Source of the DNA: Paraglaciecola sp. L1A13
GTDB lineage: Bacteria; Pseudomonadota; Gammaproteobacteria; Enterobacterales; Alteromonadaceae
Assembly (NCBI RefSeq): GCF_009796745.1
Contig: NZ_CP047024.1
Span: forward strand, 3,410,001-3,474,000
DNA: 64,000 nt
Reading direction: 5' to 3'
The first letter of the stretch is position 1. Every line of letters starts with the position of its first letter. Of this stretch, positions 34,281 to 42,876 are shown piece by piece. The notes below the pieces were generated by a model. That model did no database searches, had not been told where the DNA came from, and saw only the letters and a program-made list of their open reading frames with translations. A program made the translations under genes and the position numbers.

Positions 34281-37259
34281 TTAAAAGCGCATTGATGCAC
34301 TTAGACGCACATATCTTGGTGTTTGATGATTGTCAGCCAATCCGTAGTAAGGGTCAGCAGGATGAGTTCCAACACCTTCAAATTCACCCGAATCTTCTGA
34401 GTCAGCAATTTCATAAGTTTGACGAACTCTGTCGTTATTAAACAAGTTAAATACATCAAGTCCGAATGTAACCGCTGCACCATTAATTTCAGTATTGTAT
34501 TTAGCGTTTAAATCCAATGCCCAATAACTAGGTTGGTTATCTAAACTACCACGTGGAACAATCGTGCCGTTTTGGTAGAAGGATTCAGAACCATAAGCTT
34601 GTGCAAAAACATCAGTTGGGTGATAGCCAAATGCATTGCGTGGACGACCTGACTGCCAGTTAAAGCTCGCACCAACTGAAATATTTTCAGTTACTGCATA
34701 ACCGCCGAATACTTTAACTTGGTGACGACGATCATTTGGTAAGTTACCGCTTGCACCTTGTGTTAATCCAGGTTGGTCAAAGTTGGTTGTTAAACCAGAA
34801 TCATCCTGTCCATTGTCTGAACGTACGGCGCCTTCTGAGTTCCCCCAACTATGAGACCATGTGTAAGAACCTTGTAAGAACCAATCCTCTTTCCATGCTC
34901 TTGCAAAAGTAAAATCAACCGAGCCATATTGACGCTCAGCTTCTGGGTAGCCTAACTGCTCAGCAGTCAATATAATATTATCCAACTCGCCATCACCATC
35001 AGCATCAACTGAAACAGACATATCATTGCCTGGATTTGTTAATACGTAATAATCAAAGCCACCTAAGTCGAGATCAACGCCAGAATTCTCGTCTGCATAA
35101 CGTTGTAGGCCTGCATCAATAGCAATATCTTCAATAGAGGTTGCCAAGTCGCGATAGGTCGCTCTCAATCCAACGACCCAGTCGTCATTTAACTGATGTT
35201 GCACGCCCAAAATATATTCTTCTTGGTACATGGGGCTGATATTTCCATCAACGATTGAACTCGTATCGTTAGCAATGCCGTCATCATAAACGGTTGTATC
35301 ACTAAGCTGTTCTGGGTGAGTCACTGTAGTACCCGTTACAGCAGAAAAATAATCATTCGTCGGTAACGATTCAGCGGTTAACCCATCAAGTGCAAAATAA
35401 CGACGTGTATATAGTTCTGCGCCAGCAAGGCGTAGATTCGTATTAGCCGCCACAGGTAAGTAATATTTACCGTAGTGAGCAAAGACTTTAGTGATGCCTT
35501 CACCATTTATGTCCCAACTAGCACCTAAGCGCGGCGCCCATTGGTTAGTCACTTTAATAAAAGAATCGCCTTCGGCATTCTTATTATCAAAGGTTTCATT
35601 ACGCACACCTAACGTCAGTACAACATCATCTGACACCTGCCATGTATCTTCTAAATAAAAGGCACTAGTATCGGTTTCAAATGAGCCATTACTGTTACGT
35701 TCGAGTAGTCTGTAATATTCATCACCTTCAGCAAGAGCGCCATTGAACGCTCCACCATCACCAGCGGTATAATAACGGTAATATTTACCACCAGAGTACT
35801 GCTCAATATTGTTAATGGTGTTTTGTTCAACATCTAAACCAAAACGCAAGGCGTGATCACCCAAGTAATAATCTACATCGATACGAAACGCCTGTCTTTC
35901 ATCGTCGGCAGTAACGGCATTAGAATTAGCCCAACAACCAAGGTTAGTTGGCGTATCGTTTCTATCGTCAACAATATATGGGCAAGTCGCGTCAAATTCA
36001 CTTGAATCTGTACGATCAGCCCGGTTTAAGCCAGCTAACATACTAACTTGCAAGTTGTCGGTAATAATAGACGTATATTTTAACGCAACGTTAAGGCCGC
36101 CACGAGTCAATTTAGACAAACCCGGGCTCGATGTTGATTGAGTCTCTTGGTCATAAGTCGAGGTGGTAAGATCGGTATCACGTTCATCACTAAATGCGGT
36201 CAATTCAACAATGTTATCGTCATTGATATACCAATCAATATTTAGTCCCCAAAACAAAGATTCTTCATCTTTATCATAAAAAGCTGAGCTTCCCAATGTA
36301 GAAGAATTGTACGATGAAGTTTCTTTACGAGGATTCAATAGAACATAGTAAAACAACGAATCTTCTATAATGGCACCTGATGCATACACATTAAAATCGT
36401 AGTTATCCGCTTCATCCTGATTATTTACTTGAACCAAATCCCCATCAGCAGAGTAAACATTTGGCTTATCTTTACGAAAGGCATCGGGTTCATAGAAAGC
36501 AGTTGCCCCAAATTTAAAATCGTTACCACCAGATTTTGTAATAGCGGTAACAACACCACCAGTAGAGCGGCCATATTCAGCGCCGTAACCACCACTTTTC
36601 ACTTCAAACTGTTCATAGAATTCGAAGGGCACAGTGGAACCACCTAAGCCGTTACGAAAGTTAGTTGTGTTTAATCCATTAATGTAAAAGGCATTTTCAC
36701 CAACAGATGCGCCGCCAAATGAGACTAATTTACTATCCCCCTCAAATGCAGAGTCACCTTGGTTCACGCCAGGCGCAAGTAAGGCAACAGAGGCAATATC
36801 ACGTGAGACGGGCAAACGATCAATAGTGGAACTGTCAATAATCATCACTGATTCACTGCTTGCCACATCCATCATCGATATATTGCTGCCAGTAATTTCA
36901 ATGACTTCCATAGAGCTACTTGCGACAGACAAATCAACATTTGCGTTCTGACCGATGCGGATCCCAATTTCAACAGAAGTAGAATCACCAATGTTATCCT
37001 TGTGGGCAACAACTTCGTATTTACCCGCTGGCAACAAAGGAAAACGATAGTTACCCTCACTGTCAGTCATTGCTGTACGCGTTAACCCTGTATCAACATT
37101 TTTAATAGTAATTTCGGCTTGACTGATTGTACTACCGGAGCTATCTATGGCTTGACCAACAAGGCCGCCCTGAGTATTTGAAGCAGCAAGTGCAGGCAGT
37201 GCATAACCCAATGACGCAGCGACTGCTAGCGCAGCAACGCTCTTTCTAAAATTAAACAT
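34281..37259 (-). CDS. TonB-dependent receptor with N-terminal carboxypeptidase-like domain (Oar type)
   Basis: Starting at ATG 37259 (Met-Phe-Asn-Phe-Arg-Lys) gives 992 residues; the open frame runs 13 codons further, but ribosome binding and a signal peptide support this start. A signal peptide ends near Ala-Leu-Ala-Ala (residue 26). An Ig-like CarboxypepD regulatory domain follows (Gln-Ala-Ile-Asp-Ser-Ser-Gly, Ala-Glu-Ile-Thr-Ile, Gly-Asn-Tyr-Arg-Phe-Pro), then a plug with Gly-Gly-Val-Val-Thr-Ala-Ile-Thr-Lys-Ser-Gly and a barrel ending Ser-Met-Arg-Phe. The Oar type is known from myxobacteria and marine bacteria. The ligand is unknown. Confidence 0.93.
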   Translation of the reverse strand: MFNFRKSVAALAVAASLGYALPALAASNTQGGLVGQAIDSSGSTISQAEITIKNVDTGLTRTAMTDSEGNYRFPLLPAGKYEVVAHKDNIGDSTSVEIGIRIGQNANVDLSVASSSMEVIEITGSNISMMDVASSESVMIIDSSTIDRLPVSRDIASVALLAPGVNQGDSAFEGDSKLVSFGGASVGENAFYINGLNTTNFRNGLGGSTVPFEFYEQFEVKSGGYGAEYGRSTGGVVTAITKSGGNDFKFGATAFYEPDAFRKDKPNVYSADGDLVQVNNQDEADNYDFNVYASGAIIEDSLFYYVLLNPRKETSSYNSSTLGSSAFYDKDEESLFWGLNIDWYINDDNIVELTAFSDERDTDLTTSTYDQETQSTSSPGLSKLTRGGLNVALKYTSIITDNLQVSMLAGLNRADRTDSSEFDATCPYIVDDRNDTPTNLGCWANSNAVTADDERQAFRIDVDYYLGDHALRFGLDVEQNTINNIEQYSGGKYYRYYTAGDGGAFNGALAEGDEYYRLLERNSNGSFETDTSAFYLEDTWQVSDDVVLTLGVRNETFDNKNAEGDSFIKVTNQWAPRLGASWDINGEGITKVFAHYGKYYLPVAANTNLRLAGAELYTRRYFALDGLTAESLPTNDYFSAVTGTTVTHPEQLSDTTVYDDGIANDTSSIVDGNISPMYQEEYILGVQHQLNDDWVVGLRATYRDLATSIEDIAIDAGLQRYADENSGVDLDLGGFDYYVLTNPGNDMSVSVDADGDGELDNIILTAEQLGYPEAERQYGSVDFTFARAWKEDWFLQGSYTWSHSWGNSEGAVRSDNGQDDSGLTTNFDQPGLTQGASGNLPNDRRHQVKVFGGYAVTENISVGASFNWQSGRPRNAFGYHPTDVFAQAYGSESFYQNGTIVPRGSLDNQPSYWALDLNAKYNTEINGAAVTFGLDVFNLFNNDRVRQTYEIADSEDSGEFEGVGTHPADPYYGLADNHQTPRYVRLSASMRF

Positions 37260-37362
37260 GTATGTCTCCCTGGACCATGAATATATTATTGATATCATTT
37301 ATTTATAACGTCGAAGTTTATGTTATTTCGATCGAATATTTTATTTCGAGGTAGTGCGCCTC
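37260..37362 (-). promoter_or_regulatory. 5' leader of the 34281-37259 receptor with conserved elements
   Basis: The minus strand has the same GGTCCAGGGAGACATACATG directly at the start codon as the receptor gene at 30944. Further up is GAGGCGCACTACCTC (37362-37348), a four-base-pair hairpin whose loop and arms match the other leader. Between these blocks the two leaders are not alike. Confidence 0.65.
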
Positions 37363-37531
37363 TCGTTGAATAATATATAAATCGGTAGATTGGAGCAATG
37401 CTTATTTAGGTTAAAAAATTTCTAACCGAAATATTCGTTACGTGAATTTGCATTGAACGTCTTGTCAAAAATTTAGTATAAACCTGCGCTAAATGCTACG
37501 TTTGTTGCCAACCAGAAAAATGGAGAGTGAA

Positions 37532-37798
37532 ATGAAACTTGATGATGATATCCATAATTACTACGAACATTTGGTGCTCGCCCATATTGCACAGTTAAAG
37601 CTACCGTCAACTAAAGAGGAAGATTACATTGCTGATCTTTGTTGTTTAGCGCTAAATCAACTTCCCCCTCGTTACATTCGTTACGAGGTTGATATGTCAT
37701 TTTACTTAGCCCAGAGTGAACGTCAGCAAATGGAGATGAACACCCAAAATGCCGTTAATAAAGCCATCAGCTTTCTAGATAAAAATGAGAATAAATAA
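37532..37798 (+). CDS. comFB: ComFB-family small protein
   Basis: Starting at ATG 37532 gives 88 residues with GGAG eight bases upstream; the longer frame from 37493 lacks a good site. The sequence (Asp-Ile-His-Asn-Tyr-Tyr-Glu, then Tyr-Ile-Ala-Asp-Leu-Cys-Cys-Leu-Ala-Leu-Asn-Gln-Leu-Pro-Pro-Arg-Tyr-Ile-Arg) matches the ComFB (late competence) family. In firmicutes it lies in a competence operon; in proteobacteria it is a small protein of unclear role, in some cases tied to cyclic-di-nucleotide signalling. It ends just before the convergent 4.5S RNA gene. Confidence 0.85.
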   Translation: MKLDDDIHNYYEHLVLAHIAQLKLPSTKEEDYIADLCCLALNQLPPRYIRYEVDMSFYLAQSERQQMEMNTQNAVNKAISFLDKNENK

Positions 37799-37815
37799 TT
37801 GGAATAAAGGGAATT

Positions 37816-37928
37816 GGGTGGCGGTCCTCCAGCCACATTCCGGCACATGAGTCGTCTGCTGCGGCTGCTCCCTTCCAGGCCTGACCGAGTCCACAGAGTA
37901 TCATTGCGGAGGGACCAAAGGACCACCA
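37816..37928 (-). ncRNA. ffs: 4.5S RNA (signal recognition particle RNA)
   Basis: The minus strand shows the conserved SRP core: GGTCAGGCCTGGAAGGGAGC with the GGAA tetraloop and the symmetric and asymmetric loops that bind Ffh. The ends pair as TGGTGGTCC with GGACCGCCA. The length (about 113 bases) matches bacterial small SRP RNA. Ends are set by the terminal pairing. Confidence 0.93.
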
Positions 37929-37936
37929 TAGAAACT

Positions 37937-37973
37937 CGCCTGAGTGATGATGTTATTCGATATCATTCAGGCG
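37937..37973. other. Long imperfect hairpin between the Leu/Phe dehydrogenase gene and ffs
   Basis: CGCCTGAGTGAT and ATCATTCAGGCG form a 12-pair stem (one G-T wobble) around a 13-base loop, just before the 4.5S RNA start. There is no T-run on either strand. It may end the leftward dehydrogenase transcript or affect ffs processing; the role is unproven. Confidence 0.4.
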
Positions 37974-38037
37974 GCGCATTATGACAAAACTAAAATCAGA
38001 TGCAAGCCACATCCGCGATTAGTTACCTTTTTCCGCA

Positions 38038-39087
38038 CTATTTTTTAAATTTTTCTTCAGCAATTGAATTAGCTACGATATTTGTGGCTAAATTTTGCTC
38101 ATCTGCACGCATATATATTTCATTTAGCGTCTGGCCAATTTTCTCTAAATGCGCTTTTAATGCTTCGTTTGAACTCGATATTTGCTGGTGATAAATATCA
38201 ATGATGCCTCCAGCATTAATCACGTAATCTGGCGCGTACAAAATCCCCTTGTCACGCAATAACTCACCGAGGTTCTCTGTCGCTAGCTGATTGTTCGCAG
38301 CACCGGCTATAACTTGTGCTTTTAATTGACCTATTGCCTGATGATTAATTGTCGCGCCCATTGCACAAGGAGCTACGACATCAACGTCCAGTTGCAATAT
38401 TTCATGGGGAGATACCACTGTCGCATTTAAATGTTTTTTCGCGCGCTCAAGGCTTTCGGGATATATATCAGCAACATATAATTCAGCGCCTTCCCGGTGC
38501 AAGTGCTCTGCTAAACGATAACCGACATGTCCTAAGCCTTGTATCGCGATTTTTTTTCCTTGAAGGTCTGTGCCAAATTTATATTTAACGGATTCCCGCA
38601 AACCTATAAACACGCCGTAGGCAGTCGATGGTGAAGGATTTCCGTCCGCCTCTTCCCCAGCAAAATGATAACTCGCTTTTGTACCTGCTATATAAGAAGA
38701 CTCTTGTGCCATTAGCTGCAAGTCACTCACTGACATTCCTGAGTCTTCAGCACTAATATACTTACCATTTAGACTCTCAACAAAACGCCCCATCGCTCTC
38801 AACATTTCAGGGCTTTTATCTACTCTAGGATCCCCAATAATAACGGCCTTACCACCACCTTGATGAAGATTCGCCATCGCAGCTTTATATGTCATACCTT
38901 TTGATAATCTCAGCACATCGTTTAGCGCTTCATCGGAACTAGCATAAGGCCACATTCTACAACCGCCCAACGCGGGGCCTAGGTAGCTATTATGAACGGC
39001 AATAATCGCCTTTAATCCTGTTTCTTTGTCGTGGCAAAAAGCAACATGTTCATGTTCGTCAAATTCGATGTGGTCAAAAACAGACAT
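38038..39087 (-). CDS. Leu/Phe/Val-type amino-acid dehydrogenase
   Basis: A 349-residue Glu/Leu/Phe/Val dehydrogenase family enzyme that oxidatively deaminates a hydrophobic amino acid with NAD+. It shows Gly-Gly-Cys-Arg-Met-Trp (substrate/coenzyme region), the catalytic Lys in Leu-Ser-Lys-Gly-Met-Thr-Tyr-Lys-Ala-Ala, Gly-Gly-Gly-Lys-Ala, and the NAD-binding Gly-Leu-Gly-His-Val-Gly. The family's substrate specificity (Leu, Phe, Val) is not clear from these motifs. A divergent Lrp-family regulator lies 217 bases away with a dyad between them, and Phe/Tyr catabolic genes follow. Confidence 0.9.
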   Translation of the reverse strand: MSVFDHIEFDEHEHVAFCHDKETGLKAIIAVHNSYLGPALGGCRMWPYASSDEALNDVLRLSKGMTYKAAMANLHQGGGKAVIIGDPRVDKSPEMLRAMGRFVESLNGKYISAEDSGMSVSDLQLMAQESSYIAGTKASYHFAGEEADGNPSPSTAYGVFIGLRESVKYKFGTDLQGKKIAIQGLGHVGYRLAEHLHREGAELYVADIYPESLERAKKHLNATVVSPHEILQLDVDVVAPCAMGATINHQAIGQLKAQVIAGAANNQLATENLGELLRDKGILYAPDYVINAGGIIDIYHQQISSSNEALKAHLEKIGQTLNEIYMRADEQNLATNIVANSIAEEKFKK

Positions 39088-39213
39088 TTTTTTCTCAGCG
39101 TTAGGTTTTTAATGCGTAGCTTATATTAGCTCAGATCAAAGAGGACATGCCTTGCGATGTTATTATGACGTAATTACTACACTGCAACAGTAGTCATTAT
39201 CCAAGACTTAATA

Positions 39214-39229
39214 TAGGATATGTATCCTA
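39214..39229. promoter_or_regulatory. Perfect dyad between the dehydrogenase and lrp-type genes
   Basis: TAGGATA-TG-TATCCTA is a 7-2-7 perfect inverted repeat, with AT-rich flanks extending the symmetry slightly. It lies midway in the divergent intergenic region, a natural operator for the Lrp-family protein encoded to the right. The link is inferred from position. Confidence 0.55.
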
Positions 39230-39304
39230 ATATCTGTGCTTGAAAATGATAATATTTTTCAGCATGCTAGCCGCGAATTTTACTTCGCTATAAATTGAAA
39301 AATA

Positions 39305-39775
39305 ATGATGAAATTGGACAAGTTTGACCGCGAAATTTTAAGAGTAATGCAAAAAGATGCCACCGTATCTATGGCTGAGTTAAGCCAAAAAGTCGGATTG
39401 TCCCATACGCCATGTTGGCGACGTGTTAAACGCATGGAAGCAGACGGTATTATTTTGCAAAAAGTGACCTTGCTAAATAGCAAGAAACTTAATTTAGGTG
39501 TCTCTGTATTTATTTATGTGACGTTAAAAAACCACGATGGGGAGTCATTAAATGACTTCGAGAAAGCGGTTCAAAGTATCGATGAAATAGTGGAGTGTCA
39601 CACTACTAGCGGTGAAAAAGACTATTTATTGAAAGTGATAGTAGAAAGCATTGAAGAATACGAACACTTACTCAAGTCAAAATTAACGCATTTACCTCTA
39701 GTGGATCACCTCAGCTCCACATTTGCCCTGAAACAGGTAAAAAACACAACTGAACTGCCTATTAAACAACAATAG
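39305..39775 (+). CDS. Lrp/AsnC-family transcriptional regulator
   Basis: A 156-residue Lrp-like protein with an N-terminal HTH (residues about 20-45, Ser-Met-Ala-Glu-Leu-Ser-Gln-Lys-Val-Gly-Leu-Ser then Cys-Trp-Arg-Arg-Val-Lys-Arg-Met) and a C-terminal RAM domain (Val-Val-Glu-Ser-Ile-Glu-Glu-Tyr) for effector binding and oligomerisation. It is divergent from the Leu/Phe-type dehydrogenase, so it likely senses that enzyme's substrate. The start could be ATG 39305 or 39308. It ends before a perfect hairpin. Confidence 0.92.
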   Translation: MMKLDKFDREILRVMQKDATVSMAELSQKVGLSHTPCWRRVKRMEADGIILQKVTLLNSKKLNLGVSVFIYVTLKNHDGESLNDFEKAVQSIDEIVECHTTSGEKDYLLKVIVESIEEYEHLLKSKLTHLPLVDHLSSTFALKQVKNTTELPIKQQ

Positions 39776-39784
39776 ATTTTCTTT

Positions 39785-39810
39785 AGTGAAGCAGGATTTC
39801 CTGCTTCACT
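39785..39810. terminator. 11-base-pair hairpin between lrp-type gene and hpd
   Basis: AGTGAAGCAGG and CCTGCTTCACT pair perfectly around ATTT between convergent genes. There is no strong T-run on either side, so intrinsic termination may be weak. Confidence 0.6.
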
Positions 39811-39884
39811 AACAGCAGCGCCAAACTCAAAATTTGTCGTGCCAGCTTACCAAGTCAATTATACACTGAGAAAAACAAGAACAA

Positions 39885-40988
39885 TTATTGTGCACTAACT
39901 TCAGTAATTGTGTTTTCGTCAATTACGCCGCGACGTATCTGGTCTTGTTCTATTGACTCAAAAAGAGCTTTGAAGTTACCTTCACCAAACCCCTCATTCC
40001 CTTTACGTTGAATAATTTCAAAGAACACTGGGCCTATGACCGTATCTGTGAAAATCTGCAGTAAAATACCATCCTTCGTCGGTGCACCATCAATCAGAAT
40101 GCCTAAGTTCCGCAAGCCGGCTAGGTTTTCACCATGGCCAGACACTCGTTCATCAACGCCAGCGTAATAGGTATCTGGCGTGCTCATAAACTTAACGCCA
40201 ATATCACGTAGGGTCTTAACGGTTTGGTATATATCTTCAGTCGATAATGCAATGTGTTGAATTCCTTCACCATTGTACTCACGAATAAATTCTTCAATTT
40301 GTGATTTATCATCAGAAGACTCGTTAATTGGAATACGTATTTTTCTACAAGGTGACGTCATTGCTTTACTGACCAAACCTGTCAGCTTACCTTCAATATC
40401 AAAATAACGAATTTCTCTAAAGTTACCTAAGCGCTCATAAAAGTTTGCCCAGACAGCCATATTGCCTCGTTTAACATTGTGAGTAAGGTGATCGAGAGTT
40501 TGAAGACCTGCATCACAGAGACGCATTTTTTCCTGCCAGCCTGGGTAAAATCGAAAGTCGACCTCATAAATTGAGTCATCACCATATCGGTCAACAAAGT
40601 AAAGCGTGCTTTCACCGATACCGTAAACAGCAGGTATATTAAGCTCCATCGCACCAAGATTACCTTTAAATGGCTTCGCGCCGTTTTCAATGGCGTGTTC
40701 CAAAGCCACTTTGGCATCTTTCACTCTAAACGCCATGCCACATACACTGGGTCCACGCAGCCTAGCAAATTCCTCTGCTTGCGAAGCTGGCTCAGCATTA
40801 ATGATGAAGTTGATATCGCCCTGTTTAAAAAGCCATACACGTTTTGAACGATGTTTTGCTACTTCCGCAAAGCCTAACGATATGAACAAGTTAGCCAAAT
40901 CATTAATGCCTTTTTCATCTGCAGCCGTATATTCAACGAATTCGAAACCGTCAGTATTTAATGGGTTGTAGTGGATGTCTGAACACAT
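39885..40988 (-). CDS. hppD: 4-hydroxyphenylpyruvate dioxygenase
   Basis: HPPD converts 4-hydroxyphenylpyruvate to homogentisate in tyrosine breakdown, with Fe(II) and O2. The 367-residue protein has two glyoxalase-fold halves. The iron ligands are seen in Leu-Asp-His-Leu-Thr-His-Asn, Gly-Ile-Gln-His-Ile-Ala-Leu and Phe-Phe-Glu-Ile-Ile-Gln-Arg-Lys-Gly, and Gly-Glu-Gly-Asn-Phe-Lys-Ala-Leu-Phe closes the C-terminal helix. Homogentisate dioxygenase and later genes are not in this window. A TyrR-box-like site lies 104 bases before its start. Confidence 0.95.
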   Translation of the reverse strand: MCSDIHYNPLNTDGFEFVEYTAADEKGINDLANLFISLGFAEVAKHRSKRVWLFKQGDINFIINAEPASQAEEFARLRGPSVCGMAFRVKDAKVALEHAIENGAKPFKGNLGAMELNIPAVYGIGESTLYFVDRYGDDSIYEVDFRFYPGWQEKMRLCDAGLQTLDHLTHNVKRGNMAVWANFYERLGNFREIRYFDIEGKLTGLVSKAMTSPCRKIRIPINESSDDKSQIEEFIREYNGEGIQHIALSTEDIYQTVKTLRDIGVKFMSTPDTYYAGVDERVSGHGENLAGLRNLGILIDGAPTKDGILLQIFTDTVIGPVFFEIIQRKGNEGFGEGNFKALFESIEQDQIRRGVIDENTITEVSAQ

Positions 40989-41091
40989 GATTTTCTCGGA
41001 GTTAGTTGTGTTAAAACACTAATAAACCGCAAAAATTATGTGTTGGATAGAGCTAAGCGTGCGATAGCTAATAACGAAGAACCGGACAAAA

Positions 41092-41109
41092 AGTAACATA
41101 AAGTTTACA
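41092..41109 (-). promoter_or_regulatory. TyrR-box-like site upstream of hppD
   Basis: AGTAAC-N6-TTTACA on the plus strand (TGTAAA-N6-GTTACT on the other) matches the TyrR palindrome TGTAAA-N6-TTTACA at ten of twelve positions. Confidence 0.5.
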
Positions 41110-41189
41110 TTACCAATTTGCTCATTTTAAACGGCATAAAGCGCCATCTGTGTGCGCTTTTCTGTCAGCTTAACGCTACAGGAGCGTAG

Positions 41190-42746
41190 TTAAATCTTTA
41201 CGGACTTTTTATTGATCCCATAGTCACGCAATTTATTGGCAATAGCGGTATGACTTAAGCCAAGTTTTTTAGCCAATAAGCGAGAGCTAGGATAACTAGG
41301 ATAAAGACGTTGCAGTATGCTCTTTTCAAAGCGTTTAACTTCTTCATCTAAACTACCTTCAAAGTTCTCAGTGACGAAACTCATCTCATTAGCGCTAGAG
41401 GGTATTTGAATATGCTCTTTACTCAATTCGTTACCTTCAAGTAATGAAACCGCTCGGTAAAGCACATTCTCTAATTGACGCACATTGCCAAACCACGGGT
41501 ACGCCTGAATATAATCCACACAAGATTTTGTTAACTTAGGTACTTTGCGCCCAAGCTTTAAACTCTGTTGTTTCAAAAATGTCTCAGCCAGAGGAATAAT
41601 ATCCATTTTTCGATCTCGCAACGGCGGTATCCACAGGCTCAGTACGTTTAACCGGTAGTATAAGTCCTCACGAAAACGCCCTTCTTGAACCAACTGCGCT
41701 AAATCTTTTTGCGTTGTACATATAAAACGTACATCTACTTTTACCTCTTTGGTATCGCCAACACGTCTAAACTTACCGTCTTGCAATACACGGAGTAACT
41801 TGGCCTGTAGTTGCGGTGACATGTCCCCTACTTCATCTAAAAATAAACTGCCTCCTTGGGCGAGTTCCAGTAATCCCTCTTTACCTGAGGTCTGACCAAA
41901 GGCACCGGCAGCGTAACCAAATAATTCGGTTTCAGCTACGTTGTCAGGTAATGAAGCACAATTTAAAACCAAAAAGTTAGCATCTTTTCTGCGGCTCGCT
42001 TCGTGACAAGCATTGGCGATAAGTTCTTTGCCAGTGCCCGTTTCTCCATATAACATAATGGGCCCATCGAGCTCTGCCATACGCTTTGCTTCCCGAACCA
42101 CTTTTTTCATGATTTTGCTCGAGGCTTGAATCGACATAAAGCTGTCTAAAGATGCTTGATGAAATACCGTAAGCTGTTGTCCGAGGCGTTGCTCTGATTT
42201 CAGTATAAAAACCGCACCAGCTAAAATCGGTTCGCCACCAGAATCAGGAACCATTACAGGCAGAATATCCGCTAAATAATTTTGCTCTATAAAACGTACT
42301 TTTTGGGTAATATTGCTGCGCTGCTTACTTTCCAACCATCGCAAAGTATTAAACCCCTTCACCAACTCATCAATTTCAACACCAATTAGTGCTTGGCGCT
42401 CAGATTCTAAGCTAGTCGTCACCGCATCGTTCACCAGTAAAATTCGCCCCTTGGTATCAACTGAAAAAACGGGATCTGGTAACGTTTGTAATAACGCACG
42501 AAGTTGATTTTGCTCTCGCTCAAGAGGCATAAAAGGAATCGTTTTGACATCGTCAATTCCTTCTATCTTTCTAATTTTAGGCATCAAATGTTTAAAATTT
42601 TCAAAATCCATATTGGGAAAACTAAGGTATATTTTTCCCATTTCATTGATTTCAATACCGCGTAAATCCACTTCATGGCTGACTAAAATGTCAAGGACAT
42701 CTTGTGTGATACCCAAACGATCCTGACAACTTATTTCCAGACGCAT
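41190..42746 (-). CDS. tyrR: TyrR-type transcriptional regulator of aromatic amino-acid genes
   Basis: A 518-residue TyrR-like protein (E. coli 513): an N-terminal ACT-like domain (residues 1-75), a PAS domain (about 80-190), a sigma54-activator-type AAA+ domain with Walker A Gly-Glu-Thr-Gly-Thr-Gly-Lys-Glu and Walker B Phe-Leu-Asp-Glu-Val-Gly-Asp, and a C-terminal HTH (Leu-Ala-Lys-Lys-Leu-Gly-Leu-Ser-His-Thr-Ala-Ile). The sigma54-contact loop GAFTGA is replaced by Gly-Ala-Phe-Gly-Gln-Thr, as expected for a TyrR that regulates sigma70 promoters. It lies between hppD and phhA and likely controls both, plus itself via the box at 42768. Confidence 0.93.
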   Translation of the reverse strand: MRLEISCQDRLGITQDVLDILVSHEVDLRGIEINEMGKIYLSFPNMDFENFKHLMPKIRKIEGIDDVKTIPFMPLEREQNQLRALLQTLPDPVFSVDTKGRILLVNDAVTTSLESERQALIGVEIDELVKGFNTLRWLESKQRSNITQKVRFIEQNYLADILPVMVPDSGGEPILAGAVFILKSEQRLGQQLTVFHQASLDSFMSIQASSKIMKKVVREAKRMAELDGPIMLYGETGTGKELIANACHEASRRKDANFLVLNCASLPDNVAETELFGYAAGAFGQTSGKEGLLELAQGGSLFLDEVGDMSPQLQAKLLRVLQDGKFRRVGDTKEVKVDVRFICTTQKDLAQLVQEGRFREDLYYRLNVLSLWIPPLRDRKMDIIPLAETFLKQQSLKLGRKVPKLTKSCVDYIQAYPWFGNVRQLENVLYRAVSLLEGNELSKEHIQIPSSANEMSFVTENFEGSLDEEVKRFEKSILQRLYPSYPSSRLLAKKLGLSHTAIANKLRDYGINKKSVKI

Positions 42747-42767
42747 AAAACTCTTACTTCAAATTAT

Positions 42768-42785
42768 TGTAAACATATTATTACA
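42768..42785 (-). promoter_or_regulatory. TyrR-box-like site upstream of tyrR
   Basis: TGTAAA-N6-ATTACA matches the TyrR consensus palindrome at eleven of twelve positions and lies 21 bases before the tyrR ATG, fitting autorepression. Confidence 0.6.
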
Positions 42786-42876
42786 CAATCAGCATGTGCA
42801 GCACATCAAATTAGCCTTAAAAAAGAGCCTTTAAATGGCTTATTTCATAGCAGATTGTTACTAAATGTAAATATCA

